This document shows positions 35,690-44,645 of a stretch of 64,000 nt of DNA, one piece after another (position 1 is the first letter of the stretch; every line of letters begins with the position of its first letter). Under the pieces are notes generated by a model. The model did no database searches and had not been told where the DNA came from. It saw only the letters and a list, made by a program, of their open reading frames with translations. The stretch spans positions 496,001 to 560,000 of the forward strand of contig CAWHEB010000002.1 of assembly GCA_963828285.1 (NCBI GenBank). Reading direction: 5' to 3'. The translations under genes were made by a program, and so were the position numbers. This DNA is from DAIOEK01 sp963828285 (GTDB taxonomy: Bacteria; Chloroflexota; Anaerolineae; Anaerolineales; Anaerolineaceae).

Positions 35690-36052
35690 ATTTTGTCTCC
35701 GTTATGCTTGTAATGTCAACCAGTAAGATTAATTGCACTTGCAAATTACATTAAAATTCTGCCATAATGAGATTAAATCCAGGTTAGAATTCGTCTATAA
35801 CTGACCATGTTTGTCAGATATCTTTCAGCCGGGTTGTTTACAATCTCCAATAGATTCTCCGCTATGAAAACTCATCCTTTGTATATTAATAGCAGGATAG
35901 AGAATCGAAACTATTTTGGTCGGAAATGCTACAATGTTAATAGAATCTCCAGAGTTCTTCGTATTTCTATACATGTTGGTATTTCCTAAAGTGGATTTCA
36001 GTTTGTTATTTATAGACCTTGAATGTTCAGAAGTTGTATCATGGAGGGCATT
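35690..36052. other. Divergent intergenic region between ccm operon and multihaem cytochrome
   Basis: Holds the promoters of both divergent units by position. I see a short imperfect palindrome (TTGCACTTGCAA, 35733-35744) on the ccmE side and A/T-rich stretches, but no confident -35/-10 pair and no small gene. Confidence 0.4.
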
Positions 36053-37754
36053 ATGGCGGGTAAACCTAATTGGTTGAAAAACTTCTTCTTTCCTCCGGCT
36101 GACCGATCAGTGGGAATGAAAATATTACCCTATCTGACGATCGTTCTGATTTTGATCGTCTTCGTCGTGGCTGCATCCGCAGGTTGGGAAACTACCAACA
36201 CCACCTCCTTCTGTGGACTGACCTGCCACACCATGCCGCCGCAATACACCACCCACTCTGTTTCTGCCCATTCTCTCGTAACCTGTGAAGAATGCCATCT
36301 CGGGCGGGCTCCGCTGATGGTACAGATTCCCCGCAAGATCAAATACTCCTGGAATACCGGGACCTCAATGGTGTTCAACAAATATGAATACCCGATTCGT
36401 GCAAAAGACATGCGCCCCGCGAATGAAGCCTGTGAAACCTGCCATTATCCGCAAACTTTTACCAGCGATAAATTAGTCCAGCTTGAAAAATTTGCCAACG
36501 ACCAGAAAAACACCGTGTCAACCATCAGCTTGTTGATGAAAACAGGCGGAGGTTCCAAGCGCCAGGGGCTGGGAAATGGTATCCACTGGCACATTGAAAA
36601 CCCGGTATATTTCCTGGCAGAGGATGCTGAAAGGCAGAGCATTCCCTACATTCGGGTTACCCTGGATGACGGAAGCATCAAAGAGTATTTCGATGTTGAA
36701 ACGACTGTTAAATCCGCTGAGATAAAAGATGACGAATTGGTCCAAATGGATTGCAATACCTGCCACAACCGAACCGCCCACGGAATCCTTCCACCAGCTT
36801 CTGCAATGGATCAATTGTTGAGCAGGGGATTGATATCCACCACGATTCCGGACATCAAGAAAAAGGGTGAGGAAGTTCTGGCAGGAGTATACAAAACAGA
36901 GGCTGAAGCTGACAAGGCAATCCTGGGTTTGGACGGGTATTATCGGGATCAGTATCCCACTTTCTATGACCAAAATACTGAATTAATCACCAAAGCCATC
37001 ACTGTTTTGCAGGATAACTATAAATTATCAGCCTTCACTGACCAGAAGATGTTCTGGAACACACATCCGAATAATATTGGTCATGATAATTCGGCAGGGT
37101 GCTTCCGCTGCCATGATGGAAAGCATTTGACATCAGATGGCGAAGCCATCCGTCTGGAATGTAACCTGTGCCATTCCATCCCTGTCATTACCAAAGCGGA
37201 TGAGATTGTGACCAATATCGAGTTGAACCGCAGCGTGGAGCCGCCATCTCACCTGAACACAAACTGGATAACGATTCACAATTCAGTATTCGATGCCACC
37301 TGCCAGGCTTGCCATACAGTGGGCAATCCGGGTGGAAAAGACAACACTTCATTCTGTTCCAACAGTGTATGCCATGGATCCGCCTGGCCATACGCTGGTT
37401 TCGACGCTCCCCTGCTCAGGGAGGCACTCAAAGATCAGATCCCGGTCGCCCCGCCTGCAGCGGAACCTGTCGCCACTGCCGCTCCAGGAGCGGTGATCAC
37501 CTACACCAACACGATTGCGGCGATCCTTGAAGGGAAGTGCTCTGCCTGCCATGGCGCTTCAGCGACCGCTGGTCTCTCCTTGATCACCTACGATGGTGTC
37601 ATGAAAGGCTCCAGCAAAGAGCCTGTCGTTATTCCGGGGGACTCGGCGAATAGTGAGATTGTAAAAGTTCAGAAGGAATGGTCATCCTGTCATTTTGACA
37701 GAAGATGAACTGAACCTCCTCATTGCCTGGATTGATGCGGGAGCTCCCAAATAA
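36053..37754 (+). CDS. NapC/NirT-like membrane-anchored multihaem cytochrome c (nine haem motifs), frameshifted near the end
   Basis: 567 codons including the stop, from ATG 36053 (GGAGG upstream). N-terminal membrane anchor (about 20-41), then haem motifs CGLTCH (CxxxCH followed by TM, as in the NapC/NrfH first haem), CEECH, CETCH, CNTCH, CFRCH, CNLCH, CQACH, CSNSVCH (CxxxxCH) and CSACH. The first half is NapC/NrfH-like; residues after about 480 form a planctomycete-type cytochrome domain. A +1 skip near 37679 restores GHPVILTEDELNLLIAWIDA and the normal ending; without it the protein ends about 15 codons early. Probably passes quinol electrons to exported cytochromes such as the next gene's product (inference). 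Confidence 0.87.
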
Positions 37755-37804
37755 AGTCATAATTGTGTATCGCTCGAATGGTCAGGAATAATTAATCGAA
37801 TATA

Positions 37805-37852
37805 CCAGTGATGGAAATCATATCTAATTTTCTTGCCATCACTGGCTTATTT
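37805..37852 (+). terminator. Terminator after the NapC-like gene
   Basis: Perfect 10-bp stem (CCAGTGATGG / CCATCACTGG) followed by CTTATTTTATT. The remainder of the 376-bp gap to 38131 contains only the AAGGAG ribosome-binding site of the next gene. Confidence 0.75.
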
Positions 37853-38130
37853 TATTCGCATGGGATATAGTTTTTCTTAAATCTGTTTCAGTGATCTCTC
37901 TATTACTTCTGACATAAAAAATTTATAAATTCGATAAATATGATATTTGTCATCCGTTTTTAATCTTGTATTAATGTAGGCTGATGGCTATAATCGTATA
38001 GACGCCAGTAGATTCTGGGATGTATTGTGTTAAGAAAACCAGACTATTGAGCCCATGGAAAGGTGGTGATGCCTGATCGAATAAATAAAAGTAATTCGCA
38101 CAGCATTGATAATTCAAGGAGAATGTAAAA

Positions 38131-40275
38131 ATGAAGCGATACTTACTCATAGCAGGATTAGTTTTAGGGTTGGTTCTTATTGTTGCAGCATGTACTCCAG
38201 CTGCTGCACCCACCCCGTGCCCGGAAGCCGCGCCATGCCCCGCCGTTGAGCCTGCTCAGCCCGCTGCGGCGGCAATTGACGCTCCCTTTGCTGCAGCATG
38301 GGAAGCATCCGGACACAACAAGAAAGACTCCGCTGCGTTTACGCATTGGAATGAAGAGACTCCCGCTGAAGTCCCTGTAACCTGCGCCAAGTGCCATAGC
38401 GGCACCGGTTTTGCAGATTTCGTGGGCGCAGATGGATCCGCTGCTGGTGCAGTTGATAAAGCTCAACCAGTCGGCAATACCATCACTTGTACCGCCTGCC
38501 ATAACGAAGCCACCGCGAATCTAACCTCGGTTAAATTCCCATCTGGCGTCGAAGTGACTGGTCTGGGAAGTGAAGCAGTTTGTATGACCTGCCATCAGGG
38601 CATGGCATCCATGGTTCAGGTTGATGAAGCCATCGCCAAGGGTGCTCCCGCCGATGATGACACCGTCATCAAGGATCAGGGTTTTGTTGGCAATCACTAC
38701 TTTGCTGCCGCCACCACACTTTACGGTGGGACAACCAAGGGTGGATATCAATACACCGACAAAATGTATGATTCCAAGAACGATCATGTCGAAGGCTATG
38801 ACACCTGCGTTGCTTGCCATGACACCCATTCATTGGAAGTCAAGGTAAGCCAGTGCACCGTTTGCCATTCAGACGTCAAGGCCGTGGAAGATTTGAAGAA
38901 CGTTCGTGAACCATCCTCCGGTCCTGACTATGATGGTGATGGCGATGTCAAAGAAGGTATGTACTACGAGATCGAAGGTCTCCAGGCTGTTTTGTATTCT
39001 GCGATCCAGGCTTATGGCAAAGATGTCGTAAAAACCCCGATCGTTTACTCAGCCGAAGCATACCCATACTTCTTCATTGATACCAATGCTGATGGAAAAG
39101 TTGATGAAGCTGAAGCAGTCTTCCCGAATGCCTATGCATCCTGGACAGCCCGCTTGATGAAAGCTGCGTACAACTATCAAACTTCCATCAAAGACCCGGG
39201 TGCGTTTGCCCATGGTAACAAATACATCGTTCAGCTCCTTGTGGACTCGATCGAAGATTTGAACACCAAGCTGCCCACCCCCGTCGACACCTCCAAGCTC
39301 CACCGCGACGACAATGGCCATTTCGCTGGTAACAGCGAAGCCTTCCGTCACTGGGATGCTGAAGGTGAAGTTCCTGGCTCATGCGCCAAGTGCCATGCTG
39401 CTGGCGGTTTACCCCAGTTCATCAAGAACAACGCCAATGTAGCCATGGAAGCCTCCAACGGTTTCGCTTGCTCGACCTGCCATAACGAAGCTGAATGGCC
39501 TGCGGTCTACGGACTGGCTGATGTCACTTTCCCGAGTGGTGCAAAACTCACCTTCGGCGATAAAGCCCCTGCCAATGTCTGCCTGGCCTGCCATCAGGGA
39601 CGTGAATCCAGTGTCAGCGTCAACAAAGCCATCGCCGGTTTGGATGTCGACAAATCTTCCGATAAACTGGGCTTCAGAAACGTTCACTACTTTGCTGCCG
39701 GATCAACCTTATTTGGTACCGAAGCCAAGGGTGTTTACGAGTATGAAGGTCAGAAATACAACGGCAGATTCCCCCATACCGATGGATTTGCAACTTGTAC
39801 CGACTGCCATGACAAACACATGCTCAAGGCAAATACCGCCGCCTGCGAAGGCTGCCACAAGACTGCAGACCCCGAAGCAATCCGTATGGTCACCACAGAC
39901 TTTGATGGTGATAAGGATGTTGCTGAAGGGATAGCCGGAGAGATCAGCACCATGCAGGAAAAACTGTATGCTGCCATCCAGACATATGCCACAACCAAAC
40001 TGTCTGCTGGTATTGTGTACAGCGCTTCCGTCTACCCGTACTTCATGCTGGATAAAGATGGAAATGGCGAACCCGACAAGAACGACAAGGGTGGCAACCT
40101 GGCTTACAACGCCTGGTCACCGCGTCTTCTCAAAGCCGCCTATAACTATCAATACAGCATCAAGGATCCCGGAGCCTTTGTTCACAACGGCTCATATATC
40201 ATGCAGGTTCTGTATGATAGCATCAAGGATCTGGGTGGTGACGTCGCTGGTATGACCCGCCCGCCAGTCAAGTAA
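38131..40275 (+). CDS. Decahaem c-type cytochrome lipoprotein built from a duplicated pentahaem module
   Basis: 714 residues. Lipobox at IVAAC (Cys 21) and a Pro/Ala linker precede two homologous halves. Half 1 (about 60-390) has CAKCH, CTACH, CMTCH, CVACH and CTVCH. Half 2 (about 400-712) has CAKCH, CSTCH, CLACH, CTDCH and CEGCH in the same order and spacing. Paired landmarks include FTHWNEE/FRHWDAE, NHYFAAATTLYG/VHYFAAGSTLFG, DYDGDGDVKEG/DFDGDKDVAEG, AYPYFFID/VYPYFMLD and YNYQTSIKDPGAFAH/YNYQYSIKDPGAFVH. DTNADGKVDEAE also looks like a Ca2+-binding loop. Predicted to sit on the outer face of the membrane and conduct or store electrons. Family not named with confidence. Confidence 0.9.
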   Translation: MKRYLLIAGLVLGLVLIVAACTPAAAPTPCPEAAPCPAVEPAQPAAAAIDAPFAAAWEASGHNKKDSAAFTHWNEETPAEVPVTCAKCHSGTGFADFVGADGSAAGAVDKAQPVGNTITCTACHNEATANLTSVKFPSGVEVTGLGSEAVCMTCHQGMASMVQVDEAIAKGAPADDDTVIKDQGFVGNHYFAAATTLYGGTTKGGYQYTDKMYDSKNDHVEGYDTCVACHDTHSLEVKVSQCTVCHSDVKAVEDLKNVREPSSGPDYDGDGDVKEGMYYEIEGLQAVLYSAIQAYGKDVVKTPIVYSAEAYPYFFIDTNADGKVDEAEAVFPNAYASWTARLMKAAYNYQTSIKDPGAFAHGNKYIVQLLVDSIEDLNTKLPTPVDTSKLHRDDNGHFAGNSEAFRHWDAEGEVPGSCAKCHAAGGLPQFIKNNANVAMEASNGFACSTCHNEAEWPAVYGLADVTFPSGAKLTFGDKAPANVCLACHQGRESSVSVNKAIAGLDVDKSSDKLGFRNVHYFAAGSTLFGTEAKGVYEYEGQKYNGRFPHTDGFATCTDCHDKHMLKANTAACEGCHKTADPEAIRMVTTDFDGDKDVAEGIAGEISTMQEKLYAAIQTYATTKLSAGIVYSASVYPYFMLDKDGNGEPDKNDKGGNLAYNAWSPRLLKAAYNYQYSIKDPGAFVHNGSYIMQVLYDSIKDLGGDVAGMTRPPVK

Positions 40276-40288
40276 TCAACACTGTTAT

Positions 40289-40329
40289 AAAAAAATCCCC
40301 GGATTTCACCATCCGGGGATTTTTTTATT
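40289..40329 (+). terminator. Terminator of the decahaem cytochrome gene
   Basis: AATCCCCGGAT pairs with ATCCGGGGATT around TTCACC, followed by TTTTTTATT. Confidence 0.9.
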
Positions 40330-40368
40330 CGGGTCGAATGGACTATTGACTCTGGCCCTCTTCCAAAT

Positions 40369-40633
40369 GGGCATCGTGCCAGTCAGCTATTAGTGGGTAG
40401 TTGGGGGGGACACCCCTCGCGGGCAGGGGGCGATATCATGCCAGTAGGCTTACAAAACCCTCTCCAGGCGTGGATCGCGAAGCATGCTGTGCAGAGGGTA
40501 GGGAGAGGTCGAAATCCCCGTTTGTAATTTTCCCTGGGTGGCGATACCATGCCCATAGACTTACAAATTCCTCCCTTCTTCATGGGATATCGTGCAAGTC
40601 TGCAACATCAACGGGTAGGTTGGTGGGATCGCA
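40369..40633. repeat. Cluster of degenerate intergenic repeat units
   Basis: Non-coding, G-rich. A unit like 'GGG.ATCGTGCCAGT..GCTTACAAA' recurs at about 40369, 40424, 40536 and 40583, sometimes followed by GGGTAGGTTGGTGGG. Between them (40456-40511) lies a second unit: AACCCTCTCCAGGCGTGG, then AGAGGGTAGGGAGAGGTCG. The same two units recur at 43873-43979. They look like decayed copies of a mobile or REP-like palindromic element. The rest of 40634-40917 holds no gene. Confidence 0.65.
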
Positions 40634-40835
40634 CGAGTCGAAAAAATAGCAATCATTTGTTATTTGTTTCAATTAAGGTTTTTCCGATGCTGTCAAAAAT
40701 CGTGCAGGATCAGTAATTCATCCCATTTCCATAAGTCTTCAGTTGGTAAGGTGCAAGGGTGATCTTGAGATAATGCAAAATACTTAGCTCTTTTGTTCTA
40801 ATATTATTGTATCAGCTATGAAATGAGAAAACAAC

Positions 40836-40851
40836 CTGTCACTTGTGACAG
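40836..40851. repeat. Short palindrome CTGTCAC-TT-GTGACAG
   Basis: Seven-base arms with a TT centre, in the non-coding stretch before the marR-like gene. Shares the CTGTCA/TGACAG half-sites with the palindrome at 35102-35119. Confidence 0.45.
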
Positions 40852-40917
40852 TACGTTGATGATCGTAAAGCATAACGACTTCTCATCCTCACATCAAAAA
40901 CCACCCCCCACAAACCC

Positions 40918-40946
40918 TTGACACATCCCGCTCCCTTCCATATAAT
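40918..40946 (+). promoter_or_regulatory. Sigma-70 promoter of the marR-like gene
   Basis: TTGACA (40918-40923), a 17-base spacer and TATAAT (40941-40946) match the consensus exactly. The predicted start of transcription lies within the operator that follows, about 15-20 bases before the ATG, leaving a very short leader without a ribosome-binding site. Confidence 0.85.
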
Positions 40947-40968
40947 TAGTTAGTATTGGTTAACTAAT
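40945..40968. promoter_or_regulatory. MarR-type operator 1
   Basis: Perfect 8-bp inverted repeat (ATTAGTTA / TAACTAAT) separated by eight bases. It overlaps the -10 element and the transcription start, an ideal position for autorepression. A second copy lies at 41422-41441. Confidence 0.78.
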
Positions 40969-40969
40969 T

Positions 40970-41405
40970 ATGAACCCCAACCTCGCCACCCTCGAAAAAG
41001 TGATCGCATCTGCCAGCGTAATTTTGGCGGATATGGAGATGCGCGCCTTTAAAGACGAGCGTTTTTCCGAACTATCCATGCGCCAGATCCTCTATCTGAA
41101 TACCATCATTCAAATGGGACATCCCACCTTCAGCGACCTGGCAAAAGAATTGAAAGTCTCCAAACCATCCGTGACCACCAATGTCACCACCCTCATCCGC
41201 AAAGGCTATGTCCTCAAGGTGCGGGACGACGAGGACCTTCGTACGTATCATATTGTGTTGACTCCCAAAGCAAAGGAATTTGACGAACTGCATCAGAACA
41301 TCCACAAAGACCTGACCCAGACATCTGGCAGCTCAATTGACTCCCACTGAGATCGACCAACTCTCCAGTCTCCTGGGAAAAGCTTTGCTGGGAATGGAAA
41401 AATAA
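40970..41405 (+). CDS. MarR family transcriptional regulator, frameshifted near the C-terminus
   Basis: 144 residues after repair. Winged helix-turn-helix seen at about 45-100: LSMRQILYLNTIIQMGHPTF, LAKELKVSKPSVTTNVTTLI (recognition helix), RKGYVLKVRDDEDLRTYHIVLT (wing). A +1 skip between 41315 and 41345 restores the usual terminal dimerisation helix (QLTPTEIDQLSSLLGKALLG); otherwise the frame stops at 41350. It probably represses itself and the two downstream genes through two ATTAGT/ACTAAT operators. Effector unknown. GC content is higher than in the left part of the window. Confidence 0.85.
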
Positions 41406-41421
41406 ATTTTTTACACGGATA

Positions 41422-41441
41422 ATTAGTGATCCCTAACTAAT
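41422..41441. promoter_or_regulatory. MarR-type operator 2, upstream of the methyltransferase
   Basis: ATTAGTGA and TAACTAAT arms (one mismatch) with a four-base spacer, 13 bp before the methyltransferase start. Half-sites match operator 1, so the same regulator probably binds both; the spacing differs by four bases. Confidence 0.65.
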
Positions 41442-41454
41442 AAAAAGGAACAAC

Positions 41455-42015
41455 ATGAACAAACAAGCCAAAACGACTTTTACCTGCCCCTGGTGGCTGC
41501 TGTTCACCTTTGATAACCCCCTGCGGAGATTTACCCAGGATCCCCACAAGATCCTCAGCCCTTATGTCAAACCCGGGGACAAAGTCCTCGACGTCGGCTG
41601 CGGTATGGGATATTTCACCCTGGAACTGGCTCGTCTGGTCGGCGAAACCGGCAAGGTGATCGCTGCCGACTTGCAACCAGAAATGCTGGCCGGTCTGGCC
41701 AGAAGATCCAAAAAAGCCGGAGTGCAGGCGAGAATTAAATCGATCGTGGCTTCCCCCGATAGAATCGGCATCGCTGAACCCATCGATCTGGCGTTTGCTT
41801 TCTGGATGGTCCATGAGGTCCATCAGCGAAAATCATTTCTGCAGGAGATCTACGCTCAGGTCAAACCGGGCGGGAAATTCTTCTTTGCCGAACCGTACAT
41901 CCATGTATCGCAGCAGAATTTCATGCGTACGGTCGACCTCTGCACCGGGATAGGCTTCAAAGAGATCGCCCGCCCCGATGTGTTTTTTAGCAGATCGGCT
42001 GTTTTTTCCAAATAA
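41455..42015 (+). CDS. Class I SAM-dependent methyltransferase
   Basis: 186 residues with a Rossmann-like methyltransferase fold. Motif I (KVLDVGCGMGYFTLELARL) at about 44-62, motif II region (KVIAADLQPEMLAGL), the LAFAFWMVHEVHQ segment where UbiE/arsenite-methyltransferase relatives have their motif, and VKPGGKFFFAEP. An N-terminal CPWWLLFTFDNPLRRF stretch precedes it. AAAGGAAC upstream of ATG. Substrate unknown; membership in a MarR-controlled operon suggests detoxification or modification of a small molecule (inference). Confidence 0.85.
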   Translation: MNKQAKTTFTCPWWLLFTFDNPLRRFTQDPHKILSPYVKPGDKVLDVGCGMGYFTLELARLVGETGKVIAADLQPEMLAGLARRSKKAGVQARIKSIVASPDRIGIAEPIDLAFAFWMVHEVHQRKSFLQEIYAQVKPGGKFFFAEPYIHVSQQNFMRTVDLCTGIGFKEIARPDVFFSRSAVFSK

Positions 42016-42062
42016 AACAATTGGGAAGTTATCCCAAAGTAAATAATTACAAGGAACCAGTA

Positions 42063-42683
42063 ATGTCTGAAAATCAACTCAAAGAAATACCCATGTCAAA
42101 ACATTTCTTCCCGGCTTTGTTGACCATCATCGGTGAAGAAAAATACAATGCTGTCAAAGATAGATATCGCGAGCTGTACCGCAAGCACGATCTTCCTCAA
42201 AATCCCATTCTGCAGCACCACCTGATCGAGGGCATCCTTCCGGGTCTCGCCCTGTATCAGATCCGCCGGGAGAGTGGCGAATCGCAGGAAACCGCGCTGT
42301 TAAAAATTGATCAAACCTTCGCGCAAGTGTATTCAGATAATATCCGGAAGATGAAACTGGTCGGAAAGATCCCCTTCATTTATCCGATCCTGCGCCTTTA
42401 TATCAAACCGGCCATGCGCCAGTACCCTTCGGACGGATGGGACCTGGAATGGGTCCAGAATGATCAAGATGCCATTCGTTTCAATATGAAAAGTTGTTTT
42501 TATTTTGATACCCTGTCTAAATATGGCGCTCCGGAATTAACCGCTTCGTTTTGTCGGGTGGACGATTTGGTCTACGGGGATATGTCCCCTGATATCTCCT
42601 GGCAGCGGACAAAGACAATTGCCAGAGGCGACTCACTTTGCGATTTTTGTTTTGCATCCGCCAAAAAACCGGAAAACGCCTGA
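42063..42683 (+). CDS. L-2-amino-thiazoline-4-carboxylate hydrolase-like protein
   Basis: 206 residues from ATG 42063 (AAGGAACC upstream); a longer in-frame start reaching nearly to the previous stop has no ribosome-binding site. The C-terminal half carries the family pattern: FCYFDTLSKYGAPELTASFC-like core, CRVDDLVYGD, then KTIARGDSLCDFCF. Members include an enzyme that opens aminothiazoline carboxylate in cysteine synthesis, but most are uncharacterised. Lies 48 bp after the methyltransferase and is probably in the same MarR-regulated operon. The 299 bp that follow (to 42982) show no gene I can support. Confidence 0.75.
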   Translation: MSENQLKEIPMSKHFFPALLTIIGEEKYNAVKDRYRELYRKHDLPQNPILQHHLIEGILPGLALYQIRRESGESQETALLKIDQTFAQVYSDNIRKMKLVGKIPFIYPILRLYIKPAMRQYPSDGWDLEWVQNDQDAIRFNMKSCFYFDTLSKYGAPELTASFCRVDDLVYGDMSPDISWQRTKTIARGDSLCDFCFASAKKPENA

Positions 42684-42982
42684 TTTAAATGCTTTGTCGG
42701 TTATTGAACAATGAATGATCGGGAACAATTTTGCGGTTTCATCCGTCTTGGATTGAAAGTAGAAGTTTCTGATATCGGGGACATGGATCACATCTATACG
42801 CAAACGAAATACTCAAACTTTACACTTGCAGGGAAAACGTTACGAATACCGAAATCGTTTTCCTTGCTTTCGTTGTTTATTCGCTACCCCTGACCAAATC
42901 AGATCCCAATTATCTTTGGATAGTTTTATCCCGGGTATGGAAAACAATTCCTACCCGATCGAGAAAGGTAAACCTCATTTCC

Positions 42983-43847
42983 ATGTCAAACACATTGCGT
43001 CAATCTACCCGATGGGTCATCTTGTTCATTGTTTTAGTGCTGGTGGTATCAGGTTCCGTCTGGTTCTTCCAGGATCGTGATCCATTATCTGATAGCCCAC
43101 CAGCTCTGGTCGAGCTGGAGACTGCGACTGCAATCGTCACCTCAACTTTCACACCTTCTGTGCCAACGCCGTTGGTAACCAGTGATCCGGTAGAAGCGGT
43201 TCCTGCCCCACCCTTGCCGCAGCCAGCGATCGTGGATACCAGTTGCCCCATCCCATCCAACCGATAACCAGTCCAGCTTCTTTATTGTGGTCCCTGACGA
43301 GTACACGAATACTTTTGTGCCGGTAACGCCATTGCCTGAAAATGAGACTCGTTTCCCTGCATCGTTGGATGAAGCGGAGACATTAGCCGGATTCGAGATT
43401 TTGGAGCCTGCTTTCCTGCCGGAAGGTTATGTGCTCACCGCGATAGATTATTCTGCTGCCGATCAACATATCGGGCTTCTGTATTACAATCGTTTACAGG
43501 ACGAATTGCGACAGGTGTATCTTTTGCAGCAAAAGGCACCTTTTTCAGAACATCAGAGCCTGATCGGGGCCAGTGCAGTGGTCCAAAAATTAACCGTCAA
43601 CGGATCTCCCGCGGAATATATCCAGGGGAATTTTGACGATGCAGGTTCAACTGACACGGTTGACCGCCTCATTTGGAATCCGCCGATCGATCTGGGACGC
43701 ATCCGTTGGGAAAGTGGTGATACTTATCTTCAAATTTCAGCAGCGAGTAATCTCGACGCGGATACTCTACAGCGCATCGCAGAAAGCCTCACCCGGCATG
43801 AACCCAACCCCAACGCCACACCCCTACCCACCCTCACCTATGAATAA
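42983..43847 (+). CDS. Membrane-anchored DUF4367-like protein, frameshifted
   Basis: 287 residues after repair. Short cytoplasmic start, membrane helix (about 11-30), a Thr/Pro/Val-rich linker, then a +1 skip near 43241 into VAPSHPTDNQSSFFIVVPDE and an exported domain: ASLDEAETLAGFEILEPAFL, GYVLTAIDYS, QVYLLQQKAPF and VRWESGDTYLQISA-like strands (here IRWESGDTYLQIS). This pattern is typical of DUF4367 domains often found with sigma/anti-sigma genes, and an ECF sigma gene follows 190 bp downstream. Confidence 0.72.
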
Positions 43848-43872
43848 GCACTCAAAATAAGTCGAAGCATAG

Positions 43873-43979
43873 AACCCTCTCCAGGCGTGGAGAGGGCAGG
43901 GAGAGGTCGCGGTTTTTCCCTCTCTAGGCGGGGACATCGTACCAGTCAGATTCACCGACTGGTAGGGTGGGGAAAGGTC
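43873..43979. repeat. Second copy of the intergenic repeat pair
   Basis: AACCCTCTCCAGGCGTGG continues directly into AGAGGGCAGGGAGAGGTCG (43873-43909), forming the hairpin CCCTCTCC/GGAGAGGG. Then GGGGACATCGTACCAGTC, with CCAGTC/GACTGG hairpin arms, and GGTAGGGTGGGG (43929-43965). Matches the units at 40369-40633. Compared with this copy, the 40456 copy carries a 19-base insertion between GTGG and AGAGGG. Confidence 0.7.
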
Positions 43980-44038
43980 GCTGTTTCCCCCTTCCCTTTC
44001 TTGCGCAATACCCCGTATTTTGATAGGATTAACCTATC

Positions 44039-44645
44039 ATGAATGAGCAGGCTCTCGTAGCCGATGCTGTCAACGGAGATCTCGACGCCTTCAACCGGCT
44101 GGTGCTGGCATATCAGGATATGGCTTTCAACCTCGCCTACCGTATGCTCAGTGACTCCGCTCAGGCAGAAGACGCCGCCCAGGATGCCTTCATCTCCGCC
44201 TACCGCCACCTGAAAGATTACCGCGGCGGCAGCTTCAAAGCCTGGGTCATGCGCATGGTCACCAATACCTGCTACGACGAACTCCGCAAGTCGAAACGTC
44301 GTCCCACCACCCCCCTCGAACCGATCGTCGACCAGGAAGAGATCGAATCGCCCCCCTGGCTTGGCAGATGATCAGCTCTCCCCCGAAGAACTCACTGAAC
44401 AGGCTGAACTGGACCATGCCATCCAGCACTGCCTGCAAACCCTCAGCCCCGACTTCCGCTCGGTCGTCATCCTGGTCGATATGCAGGGTTTGGACTACGA
44501 CGAAGTCGCCACCTCCACAAAATCACCATTGGGAACCATCAAAAGCCGCCTGGCGCGTGCCAGATTGAAAATGCAAGACTGTCTGCAGGGCTTTGGGGAA
44601 CTATTACCCTCCATTTTTCGTCAAGAAATGGAGGAAGAAGGATGA
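44039..44645 (+). CDS. ECF-type RNA polymerase sigma factor, frameshifted
   Basis: 201 residues after repair. Region 2 (FNRLVLAYQDMAFNLAYRML, then DAAQDAFISAYRHLKDYRGG and FKAWVMRMVTNTCYDELRK) and region 4 (HAIQHCLQTLSPDFRSVVIL, DMQGLDYDEVATSTKSPLG, TIKSRLARARLKMQ) are both complete. A +1 skip near 44360, beside a run of six C, joins ESPPWL to ADDQLSPEELTEQAEL; without it the protein lacks region 4. Its stop overlaps the anti-sigma start by four bases (ATGA), the normal coupling for such a pair. Confidence 0.88.

Noticed and set aside
35807..35989. Small open frame in the ccm/cytochrome divergent region
   Set aside because: Basic, irregular composition, no ribosome-binding site and lies where promoters are expected.
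40330..40650. CRISPR array or tandem repeat array at the G-rich intergenic repeats
   Set aside because: Units are degenerate, unevenly spaced and of two kinds, without regular spacers or cas genes.
42711..42893. 60-codon open frame between the ATC-hydrolase-like and DUF4367-like genes
   Set aside because: No ribosome-binding site, no family pattern and base use unlike the neighbours.
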